A stretch of DNA of 64,000 nucleotides from an uncultured Anaerolineales bacterium (GCA_937960595.1 CALGPL010000011.1:23194-87193); one strand, 5' to 3'; numbered from the stretch's first letter, positions 1 to 10,879 are shown. The notes: a model not told the origin generated them from the letters alone. Numbers and translations are program-made.

Positions 1-2
1 TG

Positions 3-572
3 GCCGCGCGGCTGGAAGGTCATTTCGAGACGTTCGCGGTGGACGTCAATCCCTGGGCGCTGGTAAAATCGAAGGCCGTTGCCACGCGCACCCCGCTTTC
101 TCTGGCCTCGGCCGAGGCGTTGCCGTTTCGGGACGGCGTGTTCGAGGTCGTCATCATCAAGCATGTCGTCGAGCATCTGCCGCATCCGGAGCGGGCGATT
201 GCCGAGGCGGGCCGCGTCCTCGTCCCTGGCGGGAGCCTGATTCTCTCGGCGCCCAACCTGACCTCGGTGGCGCGTTCCTGGAAGAAGGAGAGATGGATCG
301 GCTACCGGGATCCAACGCACATCTCGCTCAAGGAACCCGCCGAGTGGCTCGATCTGCTGCGGACCGCCGGTTTCCGCCTCCGGCGCGTCTTCTCCGACGG
401 GCTGTGGGACGCGCCCTACATTCCGTTTGTGCCGAAGGCCCTCCAAAAACTGGCCTTTGGCGCGCCGGGCGGTCTGCAGGCAGTGACGGGAGTTGTCTTC
501 GTCCCCCTGCGCTGGGGTGAGACGATGATCGTGATCGCCCGCAAAGAACCGCTCTCCGATTCGCAAGCATGA
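3..572 (+). CDS. SAM-dependent methyltransferase (class I), 5' truncated by window edge
   Basis: Frame stays open to the window start (AARLEGHFETFAVDVNPWAL...); typical 'LPFRDGVFEVVIIKHVVEHLPHPERAIAEAGRVLVPGGSLILSAPN' methyltransferase_11 pattern. Confidence 0.8.
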   Translation, partial: AARLEGHFETFAVDVNPWALVKSKAVATRTPLSLASAEALPFRDGVFEVVIIKHVVEHLPHPERAIAEAGRVLVPGGSLILSAPNLTSVARSWKKERWIGYRDPTHISLKEPAEWLDLLRTAGFRLRRVFSDGLWDAPYIPFVPKALQKLAFGAPGGLQAVTGVVFVPLRWGETMIVIARKEPLSDSQA

Positions 573-590
573 CGATGAGGCTGTTTTAGC

Positions 591-2741
591 ATGCAGGAGC
601 CGAGCGTACTCGATTACGTCAAATCTATTTTCAAAGACTGGAGATCTTTCGCCAGATTCCTCCGCGCCGTCTTCGATGCGGCCCGGCGCGAGGAGTTCAA
701 CCGGCATTTCTTGGAGGAGATGCCGGTCGAATCGCTCGCCCCGCAGGCCGAGGCAGCGGGTCTTTCTGGAGAGGAGCAACGCCTCTTTCCCTGGCGTCCG
801 CTTCTGGCGCTCTTCCTGGCCCTGACCGGCCAGTGGTTTCTGGAACGCGGCGTCCAGAACGCCGCGGCGGGGATTCTCTTCTACCTGCTGGCTGGCGGGC
901 TGGCCGTTTGGAGCCTGGGGCGCGGCGAGTGGCGGCTGGCGAGTCCACCGGCGGCCGGTCAGCGCCGCACCGACGCTCTCGTCATCCGCCTGCTGCCTTT
1001 CCTGATCGGCGTCGTTGGGGGGACGGTCTGCGCGGTGGCGGCTTTCCTCGATTTTGATAACAACCGTTTTACCTGGCATAATGTCCTGCTCTGGGGGCTG
1101 GCCGTCGGTTTCTGGATGTTGGCTTTCTGGCAGCCGCCCCGTCGGCATCCGCGCCTGCCGCGCTCTCCTGCCGCGCGCCGCCAGGATGGACTGTGGGCGG
1201 CGCTGGTTCTGGTTGTTGCGGCTCTGGCCGTCTTCTTCCGCCTCTACCGTTTGGGCGAAGTTCCCGCCGAGCCGTTCAGCGATCACGCCGAGAAAATCCT
1301 GGACGTGTACGATCTCAGCCAGGGGCAGTACAAGATTTTCTTCGAACGCAATACCGGACGAGAGGGACTGCAGATGTACTTGACCCTGGCCGTCGCGCGT
1401 TTGTTCAAGACCGGCCTGTCCTTTCTCAGCCTGAAGATCGGCACGGTGATTTGCGGCCTGTTGACCTTGCCTTACGTTTACCTGCTGGGCCGGGAGGTTG
1501 GCAATCGCCGCGTGGCCTTGCTGGCACTTTTTCTGGTCGGGATGGCCTACTGGCCGAACGTCATCAGCCGCTCCGGTCTGCGTTTCCCGCTCTATCCGCT
1601 CTTCGTCGCGCCTGTTCTTTATTATTTGCTGCGCGGCCTGCGCAATCAGAATCGCAATGATTTCATCCTGGCCGGTTTTTTCCTCGGCCTGGGCTTGCAC
1701 GGCTACAGTCCCTTTCGCATCGTACCGTTGCTGGTCGTGGTCGGAGTGGGGCTGCACATGTTCCATCACCACCCGCGGCGCGCCTGGATGCGGGCGGTCA
1801 TCTGGATTGGCATCGTCGCGGTGATTGCCCTGTTGGTTTTCCTGCCGCTCTTGCGCTACGCTTTCGACAACCCCGGGCTGTTCTCGTACCGCGCCATGTC
1901 TCGCCTGGGGACGGTCGATCAGCCTCTGCCCGGCCCCGCCTGGCAAATCTTCCTCTCGAATGTGTGGAAGGGCTTGCTGATGTTCAACTGGGATGACGGC
2001 GAGATTTGGGTGCATTCCATCCCTCACCGCCCGGCGCTGGACTTGATCTCGGCGGCCTTGTTCTTGCTGGGAGGGGTGCTCGTCTCTGTCCGTTACTTAC
2101 GCCGGCGTCACTGGCTGGATCTCTTCCTGCTGCTCTCCATCCCCATTCTGCAACTGCCCTCGACCCTTTCTCTGGCTTTCCCGGCCGAGAATCCGGCGCT
2201 CAACCGGGCGGGCGGCGCTTATCTGCCGGCCTTGTTGCTGGCCGCCCTGGCGCTCGATGGACTGGCGGACAGCCTCCAGGCGCGTACCAGCCGCCGGCTG
2301 GGTCCGTGGCTGGCCAACGGTCTCGTCGTCCTGCTCCTGATGTGGTCTTCTTTCCAGAATTTCCATCTGGTTTTCGTTCAGTATGACCGTCAGTTCCGGG
2401 AGGGAGCGTGGAATTCGTCCGAGATGGGGTCGGTCATTGCCGAGTTCCGTCAGGATTACGGCACCACCGACACAGTCTGGATCGTGGCCTATCCCCACTG
2501 GGTGGACACGCGCCTGCCGGGCGTCTGGGCCGGCATTCCCAATCGGGATTTTGCCATCTGGCCCGAACAAATCGAAATGACCCTGCCGCTGGCCGGCCCC
2601 AAGATGTTCCTGCTCCGCCCCGATGACCTGAATGGCCTCGAGACATTGCAGACTCTCTATCCGCAGGGACAGATGCGCCGCTTCGCCTCCCAGGTGGCAA
2701 GTCATGACTTCTTGATTTACTTCGTCCCGGCCGAGCCGTGA
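591..2741 (+). CDS. Multi-pass membrane glycosyltransferase, GT39/PMT-like
   Basis: 716 aa ORF, many hydrophobic segments, 'FSDHAEKILDVYDLSQGQYKIFFERNTGREGLQMYLTLAVARL' PMT-like loop. Confidence 0.7.
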   Translation: MQEPSVLDYVKSIFKDWRSFARFLRAVFDAARREEFNRHFLEEMPVESLAPQAEAAGLSGEEQRLFPWRPLLALFLALTGQWFLERGVQNAAAGILFYLLAGGLAVWSLGRGEWRLASPPAAGQRRTDALVIRLLPFLIGVVGGTVCAVAAFLDFDNNRFTWHNVLLWGLAVGFWMLAFWQPPRRHPRLPRSPAARRQDGLWAALVLVVAALAVFFRLYRLGEVPAEPFSDHAEKILDVYDLSQGQYKIFFERNTGREGLQMYLTLAVARLFKTGLSFLSLKIGTVICGLLTLPYVYLLGREVGNRRVALLALFLVGMAYWPNVISRSGLRFPLYPLFVAPVLYYLLRGLRNQNRNDFILAGFFLGLGLHGYSPFRIVPLLVVVGVGLHMFHHHPRRAWMRAVIWIGIVAVIALLVFLPLLRYAFDNPGLFSYRAMSRLGTVDQPLPGPAWQIFLSNVWKGLLMFNWDDGEIWVHSIPHRPALDLISAALFLLGGVLVSVRYLRRRHWLDLFLLLSIPILQLPSTLSLAFPAENPALNRAGGAYLPALLLAALALDGLADSLQARTSRRLGPWLANGLVVLLLMWSSFQNFHLVFVQYDRQFREGAWNSSEMGSVIAEFRQDYGTTDTVWIVAYPHWVDTRLPGVWAGIPNRDFAIWPEQIEMTLPLAGPKMFLLRPDDLNGLETLQTLYPQGQMRRFASQVASHDFLIYFVPAEP

Positions 2742-2757
2742 CCTTCGAGGATGGTTT

Positions 2758-5700
2758 ATGGGTGTTGCCAACCGTCATGCAAGTAAACTGAATCTGGCCT
2801 GCGACCTGCTTTTCCTCCTCGTTCTGTTGATGGCCGTCCTTCTGCGCGCCACCGGCCTGGACTGGGGCGAGTTTGCCCACCAGCACCCGGACGAATTGTT
2901 CCTGACTTCCGTGACCGCCGACATCCAGCCGGTCGGCAGTTTGCGGGAATATTTCGATACCGATCGGTCCAGCCTCAACCCCCAGAATCGTGGGCATGGC
3001 TTCTTCGTGTACGGCACTCTGCCGATCTTCCTGACCCGCTATGCGGCCGAATGGAGCGGGGCGACCAACATCAAACTCATCGGCCGTCAACTCTCTGCCC
3101 TGGCCGATTTGGGGACGATCATCCTGCTCTATTTCATGGTCGCCCGCGTCTATTCTCGCGGCGTGGCGTTGCTGGCGGCCGCCTTTTCGTCGCTGGCGGT
3201 GATGCAGATTCAGCAGGCGCATTTCTACACTGCCGATCATTTCGTCAACTTCTTCCTGTTCCTGGCGCTCTGGTTTGCCGTCCTGATCGCCGAACGGCGT
3301 TGGCCGGGCGTTTCGGTCGAACTGCCTGCCAGACAGGCCGCAAACGAAGCAGAGGCCGAGGCGCAACTGCGCGAACGGCTTCGCCGCCTGCTGGCGGCCT
3401 TTCTGCGCGACCGCCTGACCTGGTACAGTCTCGCTTTCGGCGCCGCGCTCGGCATGGCGGTGGCCTGTAAGATCAACGCGGCCTTTGGGGCTCTCCTCCT
3501 GCCGGCGGCGCTGGTCGTGGCCTATTTCCGCGCCGATGAGGCCGCGGCGTCCCCTTCCGATCCGGCGCGGCAGGAAGCGTTCTGGCGCTATGTCTGGGTC
3601 TATTTGATTCTGGGCGGCCTGGCAGCGCTGCTTTTCTTCCGCATTTTCCAGCCGTATGCCTTCGATGGTCTCCTGCCCAACCCCGAATGGATTGCCAGCA
3701 TCCGTTCTCAGCGCCAGCAGGTGGGCGCCGACCTGCCCTGGAACCTGCAATGGGTGCGCCGCTCGCGGCTGTTCTCTTTCCAGAACCTGACCGTCTGGGG
3801 ACTCGGCCTGCCGCTCGGCGCGCTGGCCTGGGCCGGTTTTCTCGCCATGGGCTGGCGCATCCTGCGCCGTGACTGGAGCCGGCATCTCCTGCTGTGGGGC
3901 TGGACTCTGGCTTATTTCACCTGGCAATCGCTGCAATTTAATGCCACCATGCGCTACCAGTTGCCGGTCTATCCGCTCCTGGCCATGATGGCAGCCTGGG
4001 GCGTCTTTGCGCTCCTCGGCGGGCCGCTTCCCAAACGAGACCCCCGCCGCGCCCGTTGGCTGCGTCTTCTCGGCGGGCTGCGAAAGGCCGCCGCACTGTG
4101 GATTGCTTTCGTCGTCTTGGCCCTCACTGCTGCCTGGGCGGTGGCTTTCCATAGCATCTACCTGCGCCCCGAACCGCGCATCGCCGCCTCGCAGTGGATC
4201 TACCAAAACGTCCCCGGCCCGATCAACCTGCAAATCCGTCAGACCGACGGGCAGCGCTACCAACAGCCGCTTCCCTTTCCGAGCGGTTTCCTGATCGGGG
4301 CAGGCCAGCCTTACGAGACGGTGTTCGTTGCTCATCAGGAGGGACTTTTGGAGGGGGTGACCTTCGGCCACCTCCTCGACACGGCCGCGGCAGGAGAGGT
4401 GACCCTGCGCCTGACCGTTCTGGATCGGACCTCTGCAGACTCTCCCCTGGCCTCGGCTGTGCTGACGGCCGATTTCGCCTCCCGTACCGACCCGCGCGGC
4501 GAATCCTACACCCTGAGTTTCGACGCGCCTGTTCCTGTGCAAAACGGTCAGTTCTACGTCTTGCGCCTCGAAGCCGATGGCGGCGCGCTGACCTTCTCCG
4601 GCGCATCGCTGGTCAATGAGACGGATTACGACTACGGCCTCCCCTTCCGGGTGGCTGGCTACGACCCCTATGGCGGCATCTACCGCGGCGATCTGAACCT
4701 CCAGGTCTACTGGCCCGACAATGCCGACAAACGCACCCGCCTGCTCACCTGCCTCGAACAGGGCGATTACATCCTCATTCCCACCAACCATCAGTATGGA
4801 CAAATCACGCGCCTGCCGGAGCGTTATCCCCTGACTACACACTACTACCGCGAGTTGATCGGCTGTCCGCCCGACCGCGAGATTGCCTGGTGTTACCGCG
4901 TCGCCGAGCCGGGCATGTTCGAGGGCCGGCTGGGGTACGATCTGGTGGCAGTGTTCACCTCTTACCCGACCCTCGGCCCGTGGACGATCAACGATCAGGC
5001 AGCGGAGGAAGCCTTCACCTTTTACGATCATCCCAAGGTGCTGATCTTTCGGCGCCGACCGGACTTCGACCTTGAACGGGTGGCGGCCAGTTTGCAGTCG
5101 GTTGACCTCAGCCAGGTGGTCAACCTGACGCCCCGCCAGGCGGACGATTATCGCAGCACCCTGCTCCCGCCCGAGCGGCTGGCGGCCCAGCAGGCGGGCG
5201 GAACTTGGGCCGAGTTGTTCGACCGCCAGGTCTGGTACAACCGTTTCCCCGGCCTGGGGGCGGCGCTCTGGTATTGGGTCGTCTTTGGCGTCGGCCTGCT
5301 GGCCTACCCGCTGGTGCGGGCCGCGCTGCCGGGGTTGGCCGACAAGGGCTACCCTCTGGCGCGCATGGCCGGCTTGCTGCTGTGGGCCTGGTTCTCCTGG
5401 CTGGCAGGGTCGGCGGGCATTCCCTACAGCAAAACGACCATCGCCGTCTGTCTGGGGCTGGTGGCGCTGATCGGCGCGCTGCTGGCCTATCGTCAGCGGG
5501 ACGAGTTGCGGGAAGAGTGGCGCACGAAGAAGCAGTATTTCCTGATGGTCGAATTGCTCTTCCTGTTCTTTTTCCTGTTCGATCTCGGCATCCGCCTTGG
5601 CAATCCGGACATGTGGCATCCCTCTAAGGGCGGCGAGCGGCCGATGAATTTTTCGTACTTCAACGCCATTCTGCGCAGCACCACTTTCCCGCCCTATGAT

Positions 5701-7707
5701 CCGTGGTTTGCGGGCGGGTACATCAACTATTACTACTTCGGCTACGTGATTTTCGGCACGCCGGTCAAATTGCTCGGCATTCTGCCTTCGATTGCCTGGA
5801 ACTTGCTCCTGCCGACGCTGTATGCGCTGCTGGCGCTGAGCGCCTTCTCGGTGGGCTGGAATTTGGTCGGCAAGGGCAAAGAAGAGGGAAAAATGGGGTC
5901 TCTTCTGCGCCAGCCGGCTTTTCTGGCCGGCATGGCGGCCGCGGCGGCGATGGTTCTGTTGGGAAATCTGGGCATCGTTCGGCTGTTTTATCAGGGATTC
6001 CAGCGGGTGGGCGCGCCGGGCGGCCTCATCGTTGACGGGGATGTTTTCCGGCGGCTGGGCTGGGCGGTCAAGGGATTTTTCCAGGTGCTGGCGGGGGTTC
6101 ACCTTCCCATCGGCCGCGGCGACTGGTATTGGTTCCCCAGCCGCGTCATCCCCGCCCCGGGCGATGTGGAGCCGATCACCGAGTTCCCGGTCTTCACCTT
6201 CCTCTACTCGGACATGCACGCCCACAACTTGTCCATGCCGGTTGAGGTGCTATCGATTGCCTGGGTGCTTTCCGTCCTGCGCGGCCGGTTCCGGCGCCGC
6301 TCGCCGCTCGATCTGGCGGTGTGTTTCCTGTTCGGCGGCCTGGTCATCGGCGCTCTCTACCCCATCAACCTTTCGGACATCTACACCTACCTGCCGCTCG
6401 CGTTCGTCGCCCTGGCCTACACCGTCTGGCGCTACGTGGATGTGACCGCCATTCCATTGCTGAAACGCCTGCCGCCCTGGCTGGCCCGGCTTCTGCTGGT
6501 GGCCGTCAGCATCCTGACCCTGACTCTGCTGGCCTATCTGATGTACCAGCCTTACCGCCACTGGTACGTCCAGGCCTACGGGCGGGTGGGCTGGTGGAAG
6601 GGGACGCGCACGCCCCTTTCGTCCTATTTGACTCACTGGGGCGTCTTCCTGTTCGTGATCGTTTCGTGGATGGTTTGGGAGACGCGCGAGTGGATGGCGG
6701 CCACGCCTCTCTCGGCGCTGCGCCGTCTCAAACCCTATCTCAATCTGATCCTGGCTGCCCTCTTTTTCCTTTTCCTGCTGATGGTCGTTCAGCAAGTTTC
6801 GGTCGTTCTGCCCTCTAACTACGCGCCCTGGAAGGGAATCAGCATCATCTGGCTGGTGTTGCCGTTGGCGGCCTGGGCAGGCGTCCTTCTCTTGCGTCCC
6901 GACCTGCCGGATTCGCGTCGGCTGGTTCTCTTCCTGGTCGGTACGGCGCTCATGCTGACTTTGATGGTCGAGATGGTGGTCGTCAGCGGTGACATCGGCC
7001 GCATGAACACCGTCTTCAAGTTCTACCTTCAGGCCTGGATTTTGCTCGGCCTGAGCGCCGCAGCGGCGTTTGCCTGGCTGCTGCCCGAGATGGTCAAATG
7101 GACGTTCCGCTGGCGCACTTTCTGGCAGTTGACCGCCACGCTCCTCTTCACTTTTTCGGGGCTGTTCCTGCTGCTGGGCGGCATGGACAAGATTCAGGAC
7201 CGCATGACACCGACGGCCCCCCACAGCCTCGACAGCATGGCATACATGGCCACCTCGCAGTATTTCGACTACGGCGTGATGATGGACCTGGGCGAGGACT
7301 ATCGCGCCATCCGGTGGCTGCAGGACAACGTTGAGGGATCGCCGGTCATCGTCGAGGCTAATATCCCCGAATACCGCTGGGGATCGCGCTACACGATCTA
7401 TACCGGTCTGCCTGGCGTGGTCGGATGGAACTGGCATCAGCGCCAGCAGCGCGCCCTGACCCCCGAATGGGTCACGAACCGGGTGGAAGAGGTCAACCGC
7501 TTCTATGCCACCACCGACTCGATCATTGTGCGCGATTTCCTGGTCAGGTACAATGTCCGCTATATCATCGTTGGGCAGTTGGAGCGCGCCGTCTATGCCG
7601 GCGGCTACGGCCTTTGGAAATTCGAGTGGTTCGAGGGCCGTTTCTGGCGGGAGGTTTACCGTGACGGACAGACGGTGATTTATGAAGTGATCGAAGAGGC
7701 GAGGTAA
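2758..7707 (+). CDS. Fusion protein: N-terminal GT39-like glycosyltransferase plus C-terminal DUF2298 (Chlor_Arch_YYY) module
   Basis: 1649 aa; N-terminus 'DWGEFAHQHPDELFLTS', C-terminal half has 'GGYINYYYFGYVIFGTPVKLLGI' and 'GRMNTVFKFYLQAW', hallmark of Chlor_Arch_YYY. Confidence 0.8.
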   Translation: MGVANRHASKLNLACDLLFLLVLLMAVLLRATGLDWGEFAHQHPDELFLTSVTADIQPVGSLREYFDTDRSSLNPQNRGHGFFVYGTLPIFLTRYAAEWSGATNIKLIGRQLSALADLGTIILLYFMVARVYSRGVALLAAAFSSLAVMQIQQAHFYTADHFVNFFLFLALWFAVLIAERRWPGVSVELPARQAANEAEAEAQLRERLRRLLAAFLRDRLTWYSLAFGAALGMAVACKINAAFGALLLPAALVVAYFRADEAAASPSDPARQEAFWRYVWVYLILGGLAALLFFRIFQPYAFDGLLPNPEWIASIRSQRQQVGADLPWNLQWVRRSRLFSFQNLTVWGLGLPLGALAWAGFLAMGWRILRRDWSRHLLLWGWTLAYFTWQSLQFNATMRYQLPVYPLLAMMAAWGVFALLGGPLPKRDPRRARWLRLLGGLRKAAALWIAFVVLALTAAWAVAFHSIYLRPEPRIAASQWIYQNVPGPINLQIRQTDGQRYQQPLPFPSGFLIGAGQPYETVFVAHQEGLLEGVTFGHLLDTAAAGEVTLRLTVLDRTSADSPLASAVLTADFASRTDPRGESYTLSFDAPVPVQNGQFYVLRLEADGGALTFSGASLVNETDYDYGLPFRVAGYDPYGGIYRGDLNLQVYWPDNADKRTRLLTCLEQGDYILIPTNHQYGQITRLPERYPLTTHYYRELIGCPPDREIAWCYRVAEPGMFEGRLGYDLVAVFTSYPTLGPWTINDQAAEEAFTFYDHPKVLIFRRRPDFDLERVAASLQSVDLSQVVNLTPRQADDYRSTLLPPERLAAQQAGGTWAELFDRQVWYNRFPGLGAALWYWVVFGVGLLAYPLVRAALPGLADKGYPLARMAGLLLWAWFSWLAGSAGIPYSKTTIAVCLGLVALIGALLAYRQRDELREEWRTKKQYFLMVELLFLFFFLFDLGIRLGNPDMWHPSKGGERPMNFSYFNAILRSTTFPPYDPWFAGGYINYYYFGYVIFGTPVKLLGILPSIAWNLLLPTLYALLALSAFSVGWNLVGKGKEEGKMGSLLRQPAFLAGMAAAAAMVLLGNLGIVRLFYQGFQRVGAPGGLIVDGDVFRRLGWAVKGFFQVLAGVHLPIGRGDWYWFPSRVIPAPGDVEPITEFPVFTFLYSDMHAHNLSMPVEVLSIAWVLSVLRGRFRRRSPLDLAVCFLFGGLVIGALYPINLSDIYTYLPLAFVALAYTVWRYVDVTAIPLLKRLPPWLARLLLVAVSILTLTLLAYLMYQPYRHWYVQAYGRVGWWKGTRTPLSSYLTHWGVFLFVIVSWMVWETREWMAATPLSALRRLKPYLNLILAALFFLFLLMVVQQVSVVLPSNYAPWKGISIIWLVLPLAAWAGVLLLRPDLPDSRRLVLFLVGTALMLTLMVEMVVVSGDIGRMNTVFKFYLQAWILLGLSAAAAFAWLLPEMVKWTFRWRTFWQLTATLLFTFSGLFLLLGGMDKIQDRMTPTAPHSLDSMAYMATSQYFDYGVMMDLGEDYRAIRWLQDNVEGSPVIVEANIPEYRWGSRYTIYTGLPGVVGWNWHQRQQRALTPEWVTNRVEEVNRFYATTDSIIVRDFLVRYNVRYIIVGQLERAVYAGGYGLWKFEWFEGRFWREVYRDGQTVIYEVIEEAR

Positions 7708-7711
7708 AGGG

Positions 7712-8062
7712 ATGGGCGACTTCCTTCTCCACGTCACCACCCGTGCGGCCTGGCTGGCGGCTCAGGCAGCAGGTCGCTACGTTGCCGACTCGCTGGCAGC
7801 AGAAGGGTTCATCCACTGTTCTCTGGCCTCGCAAGTGTTGCGTGTAGCCAACACCCTCTTTCGCGATCAGAACGACCTGGTGCTGCTGGTCATCGATCCG
7901 GACCGTCTGACCTCGGCGCTGCGGTGGGAGCCGGCTGCCGACCAGCCGGACGAAATCTTCCCGCACATCTACGGTCCGCTGAACCCGGAGGCAGTCGTGG
8001 GGGTTTTGCCTTTCGAACAGGACGAGGCGGGCTTCCATTTGCCTGCCGAATTGACCGAGTGA
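7712..8062 (+). CDS. DUF952 domain protein
   Basis: 116 aa, 'LLHVTTRAAWLAAQAAGRYVADSLAAEGFIHCS' pattern; starts 4 nt after the preceding stop. Confidence 0.75.
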   Translation: MGDFLLHVTTRAAWLAAQAAGRYVADSLAAEGFIHCSLASQVLRVANTLFRDQNDLVLLVIDPDRLTSALRWEPAADQPDEIFPHIYGPLNPEAVVGVLPFEQDEAGFHLPAELTE

Positions 8063-8077
8063 CTGGGCGGCTTCGAG

Positions 8078-10879
8078 ATGCTTGCTTTTCTTGCCTGGTA
8101 TTTGCTGATTTCCTTTCTTGGCTGGCTGAGTTTTCCGCTGGCCTACCGTCTCTTCCCGGCGCTGGCCGACCGCGGTTATGCGCTGGGGCGCGCCCTTGGC
8201 CTGCTGGGGTGGGGCGTGCTCTTCTGGCTGCTGACCTCGTTGGGCTTCCTCCGCAACGACCTCAGCGGTCTCTTGCTGGCGCTCTTCCTCCTGGCTGCGC
8301 TCAGCGCCTGGGCGTTGAGGCAGCCGGCCCGTGTCGGGGAGCAGGACGCTCGTTCGCAGCCGTCGCTGGCGGCGGGTCTCGATTCGCTCGCTGCCTGGCT
8401 AAAAGCCAATCTTCGCCTGGTGATCGTTGTCGAGGCGGTTTTCTTGCTGGCTTTTGCGGGCTGGGCAGGGGTGCGGGCGGCCAATCCCGAGATCGTCGGG
8501 ACCGAGAAGCCGATGGAATTGGCCTTCATCAACGCCATCCTGCGCTCGGAGACTTTCCCGCCTCACGACCCCTGGCTTTCGGGTTATGCCATCTCGTACT
8601 ATTACTTCGGCTATGTATTGACCGCCATGCTGGCCAAATTGACCGGCACGCTCGGCAGCGTGGCTTTCAACCTGATGCTGGCGCTGGTCTTTGGGCTGGG
8701 GGCGATCGGCGCCTATGGGTTGCTCTATAATCTGCTGGCTCTTTGGCGGCAACGGCGCGGCAGCAGCGGCGAGAGTTCTCCTTCGCTGTCCCTGCCTCTG
8801 CTGGCGCCGCTTTTCCTGCTCCTGATGGGAAACGCGGAGGGCTTTTTGGAAGTCCTCCACCGGGCGGGTTTGTTCTGGCGCCGGAACGCCGCCGGGGCGG
8901 CCTCGTCTTCCTTCTGGACCTGGCTCAACATCAAAGATCTCAACGTGCCGCCCTCCCCGCTGCCCGGCTGGATGCCCGATCGCTACCTTTGGTGGTGGCG
9001 CGCCTCGCGCGTCCTGCAGGATTTCAATCTGCGGGGCGTGCCGTTCGGCGAGGTGATTGATGAATTCCCCTTCTTCTCGTTCCTTTTGGGCGACCTGCAT
9101 CCGCACGTCCTGGCCATCCCGTTTGGATTGCTGGCCCTGGCCGCGGCGCTGAATCTTTTCCTGGGCGGCTGGCGCGCCCGCCCGGAGCATTGGCGCATTC
9201 GCCTCGATCTGCGCACCTGGGCCTGGATCGGAGCCGGGATGATTCTGCTCGGCGCCGTGGTGCTCGGTCTTGCCGTTGGACAGACAGTGGAGACGATCCG
9301 TGAAGTCCGTCAGGACATGGCGCCTCTTCGGTCGCCGCTCTTCGACCTGTTTCCGGCGTTTCTGATCGTGCTGATGTGTTTGTGGGCCTCCGCGTTCATT
9401 TTGGAAGAGATCGTCCCCTTCTCGGTTTACGGCTGGACGGTCTTTGCGCGCCGCGACCTAGGCGAGTACGTGTTCCGCTATCCTCTCGAGATTTCTCCTG
9501 TGGGATTGCTGTTCCTCGGCTTGCTGGCCGGCGGGATGGCGTTCCTGAACATTTGGGACATCCTGTTTGGGCTGACTCTGTTTTGCGGCGCCTATCTTCT
9601 GGAACGCCTCTCGCAGCGCGGTTGGGGCTGGGGCCGCCTGGCCGAGACGATTCTCTTGGGCCTGCCGGTGATCGGCCTGGCCGGGCTGTTCTATCTGCCG
9701 TTCTTCGTCAGTTTTTCTTCGCAGGCGGGCGGCATTCTGCCGAATCTGGTCACCCCCACGCGCGGCGCGCATCTGTGGATCATGTTTGCGCCTCTTCTGC
9801 TGCCGATCTTTGCGTACCTGCTGCTCTACCTGCGCCGCGGCGAGGGTCAGCCCGCTGCTTGGCGAGACGGTTTCGGGCTGGCCGCCGCGATCGGCGCCTT
9901 CTTGTGGGGCTTCTCCTGGCTCGTGGCGCTGCTGGTCAATGGCCTGCATCCCGAAATCGTCTCCGCTTTCCTCGACCAGAACGGGGTCGCCAGCCTGGGA
10001 GACCTGTTTGTCGGGGCGCTGCGCGCCCGCCTCGCCGCGCCCGGCGCGTGGTTGACGCTGCTCCTGCTGCTGGGGCTGGCGCTGGCTTATTTCCTTCGCC
10101 TGGCGGCTCGGCCGCGGCAGGCCGTTGCCCGGTCCTCGGATGACTCGCCCCCGTCGGCAGCGGTCTTCGCCCTCTTCTTGATCCTCGTCGGCGGGCTGCT
10201 CGTCCTGGGACCGGAATACCTGTACCTGCGCGATTTGTTCGGGACGCGCATGAACACCGTGTTCAAATTCTATTATCAGGCCTGGATGGTCTGGAGCCTG
10301 GCGGCGGCCTTTGGGACGGCCGTCCTGCTGCAACGTCTGCGGGCGGCGGGGGGCGTTCTCTTCCGCCTCGGCCTTGGTCTGCTCCTGATCGTCGGCCTCA
10401 CCTACCCGGTCCTCAGCCTGCTGACCAAGACGAACAATTTTCGTCCCTTCTACGGTTGGACGCTGGACGGGGCGGCGCATCTCGATTACGAGAATCCCGG
10501 CGACGCCGACGCCGTCCGCTGGCTGCGCTCGGCGCCGTTTGGGGTCGTGGCCGAAGCCGGTTCTCCCGGCGGGAGTTACACGTATTACAGCCGCATCTCC
10601 ACCCACAGCGGCCTGCCAACCGTGCTGGGCTGGCCCGGCCACGAAGGACAATGGCGCGGCGGCTACGAAGTGCAGGGCAGCCGTCAGGCTGACTTGCAGC
10701 GCCTGTATGTGACCACCGACTGGCAGGAGGCGCAGGCCATCTTGAGCCGCTATGCCATCCGCTACGTGGTAGTCGGGCCGCTCGAGCGCGGCACCTATCC
10801 CGTCGAGGAGGCCAAGTTCCAGCAGTACCTGATTGTCGGCTATCGTAACGCCGAGGTCACCATTTACGTCGTCCCCTGA
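8078..10879 (+). CDS. DUF2298 (Chlor_Arch_YYY) membrane protein
   Basis: 933 aa; 'GYAISYYYFGYVLTAMLAKLTG' and 'TRMNTVFKFYYQAWMVWSL', paralogous to C-terminal half of 2758..7707. Confidence 0.82.
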   Translation: MLAFLAWYLLISFLGWLSFPLAYRLFPALADRGYALGRALGLLGWGVLFWLLTSLGFLRNDLSGLLLALFLLAALSAWALRQPARVGEQDARSQPSLAAGLDSLAAWLKANLRLVIVVEAVFLLAFAGWAGVRAANPEIVGTEKPMELAFINAILRSETFPPHDPWLSGYAISYYYFGYVLTAMLAKLTGTLGSVAFNLMLALVFGLGAIGAYGLLYNLLALWRQRRGSSGESSPSLSLPLLAPLFLLLMGNAEGFLEVLHRAGLFWRRNAAGAASSSFWTWLNIKDLNVPPSPLPGWMPDRYLWWWRASRVLQDFNLRGVPFGEVIDEFPFFSFLLGDLHPHVLAIPFGLLALAAALNLFLGGWRARPEHWRIRLDLRTWAWIGAGMILLGAVVLGLAVGQTVETIREVRQDMAPLRSPLFDLFPAFLIVLMCLWASAFILEEIVPFSVYGWTVFARRDLGEYVFRYPLEISPVGLLFLGLLAGGMAFLNIWDILFGLTLFCGAYLLERLSQRGWGWGRLAETILLGLPVIGLAGLFYLPFFVSFSSQAGGILPNLVTPTRGAHLWIMFAPLLLPIFAYLLLYLRRGEGQPAAWRDGFGLAAAIGAFLWGFSWLVALLVNGLHPEIVSAFLDQNGVASLGDLFVGALRARLAAPGAWLTLLLLLGLALAYFLRLAARPRQAVARSSDDSPPSAAVFALFLILVGGLLVLGPEYLYLRDLFGTRMNTVFKFYYQAWMVWSLAAAFGTAVLLQRLRAAGGVLFRLGLGLLLIVGLTYPVLSLLTKTNNFRPFYGWTLDGAAHLDYENPGDADAVRWLRSAPFGVVAEAGSPGGSYTYYSRISTHSGLPTVLGWPGHEGQWRGGYEVQGSRQADLQRLYVTTDWQEAQAILSRYAIRYVVVGPLERGTYPVEEAKFQQYLIVGYRNAEVTIYVVP

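Noticed and set aside
2434-6225. 1263-aa minus-strand ORF
   Set aside because: Antisense shadow of the 1649-aa fusion gene; low-complexity, Gln/Arg/Pro-rich composition typical of complementary-strand reading in GC-rich DNA; no domain pattern.
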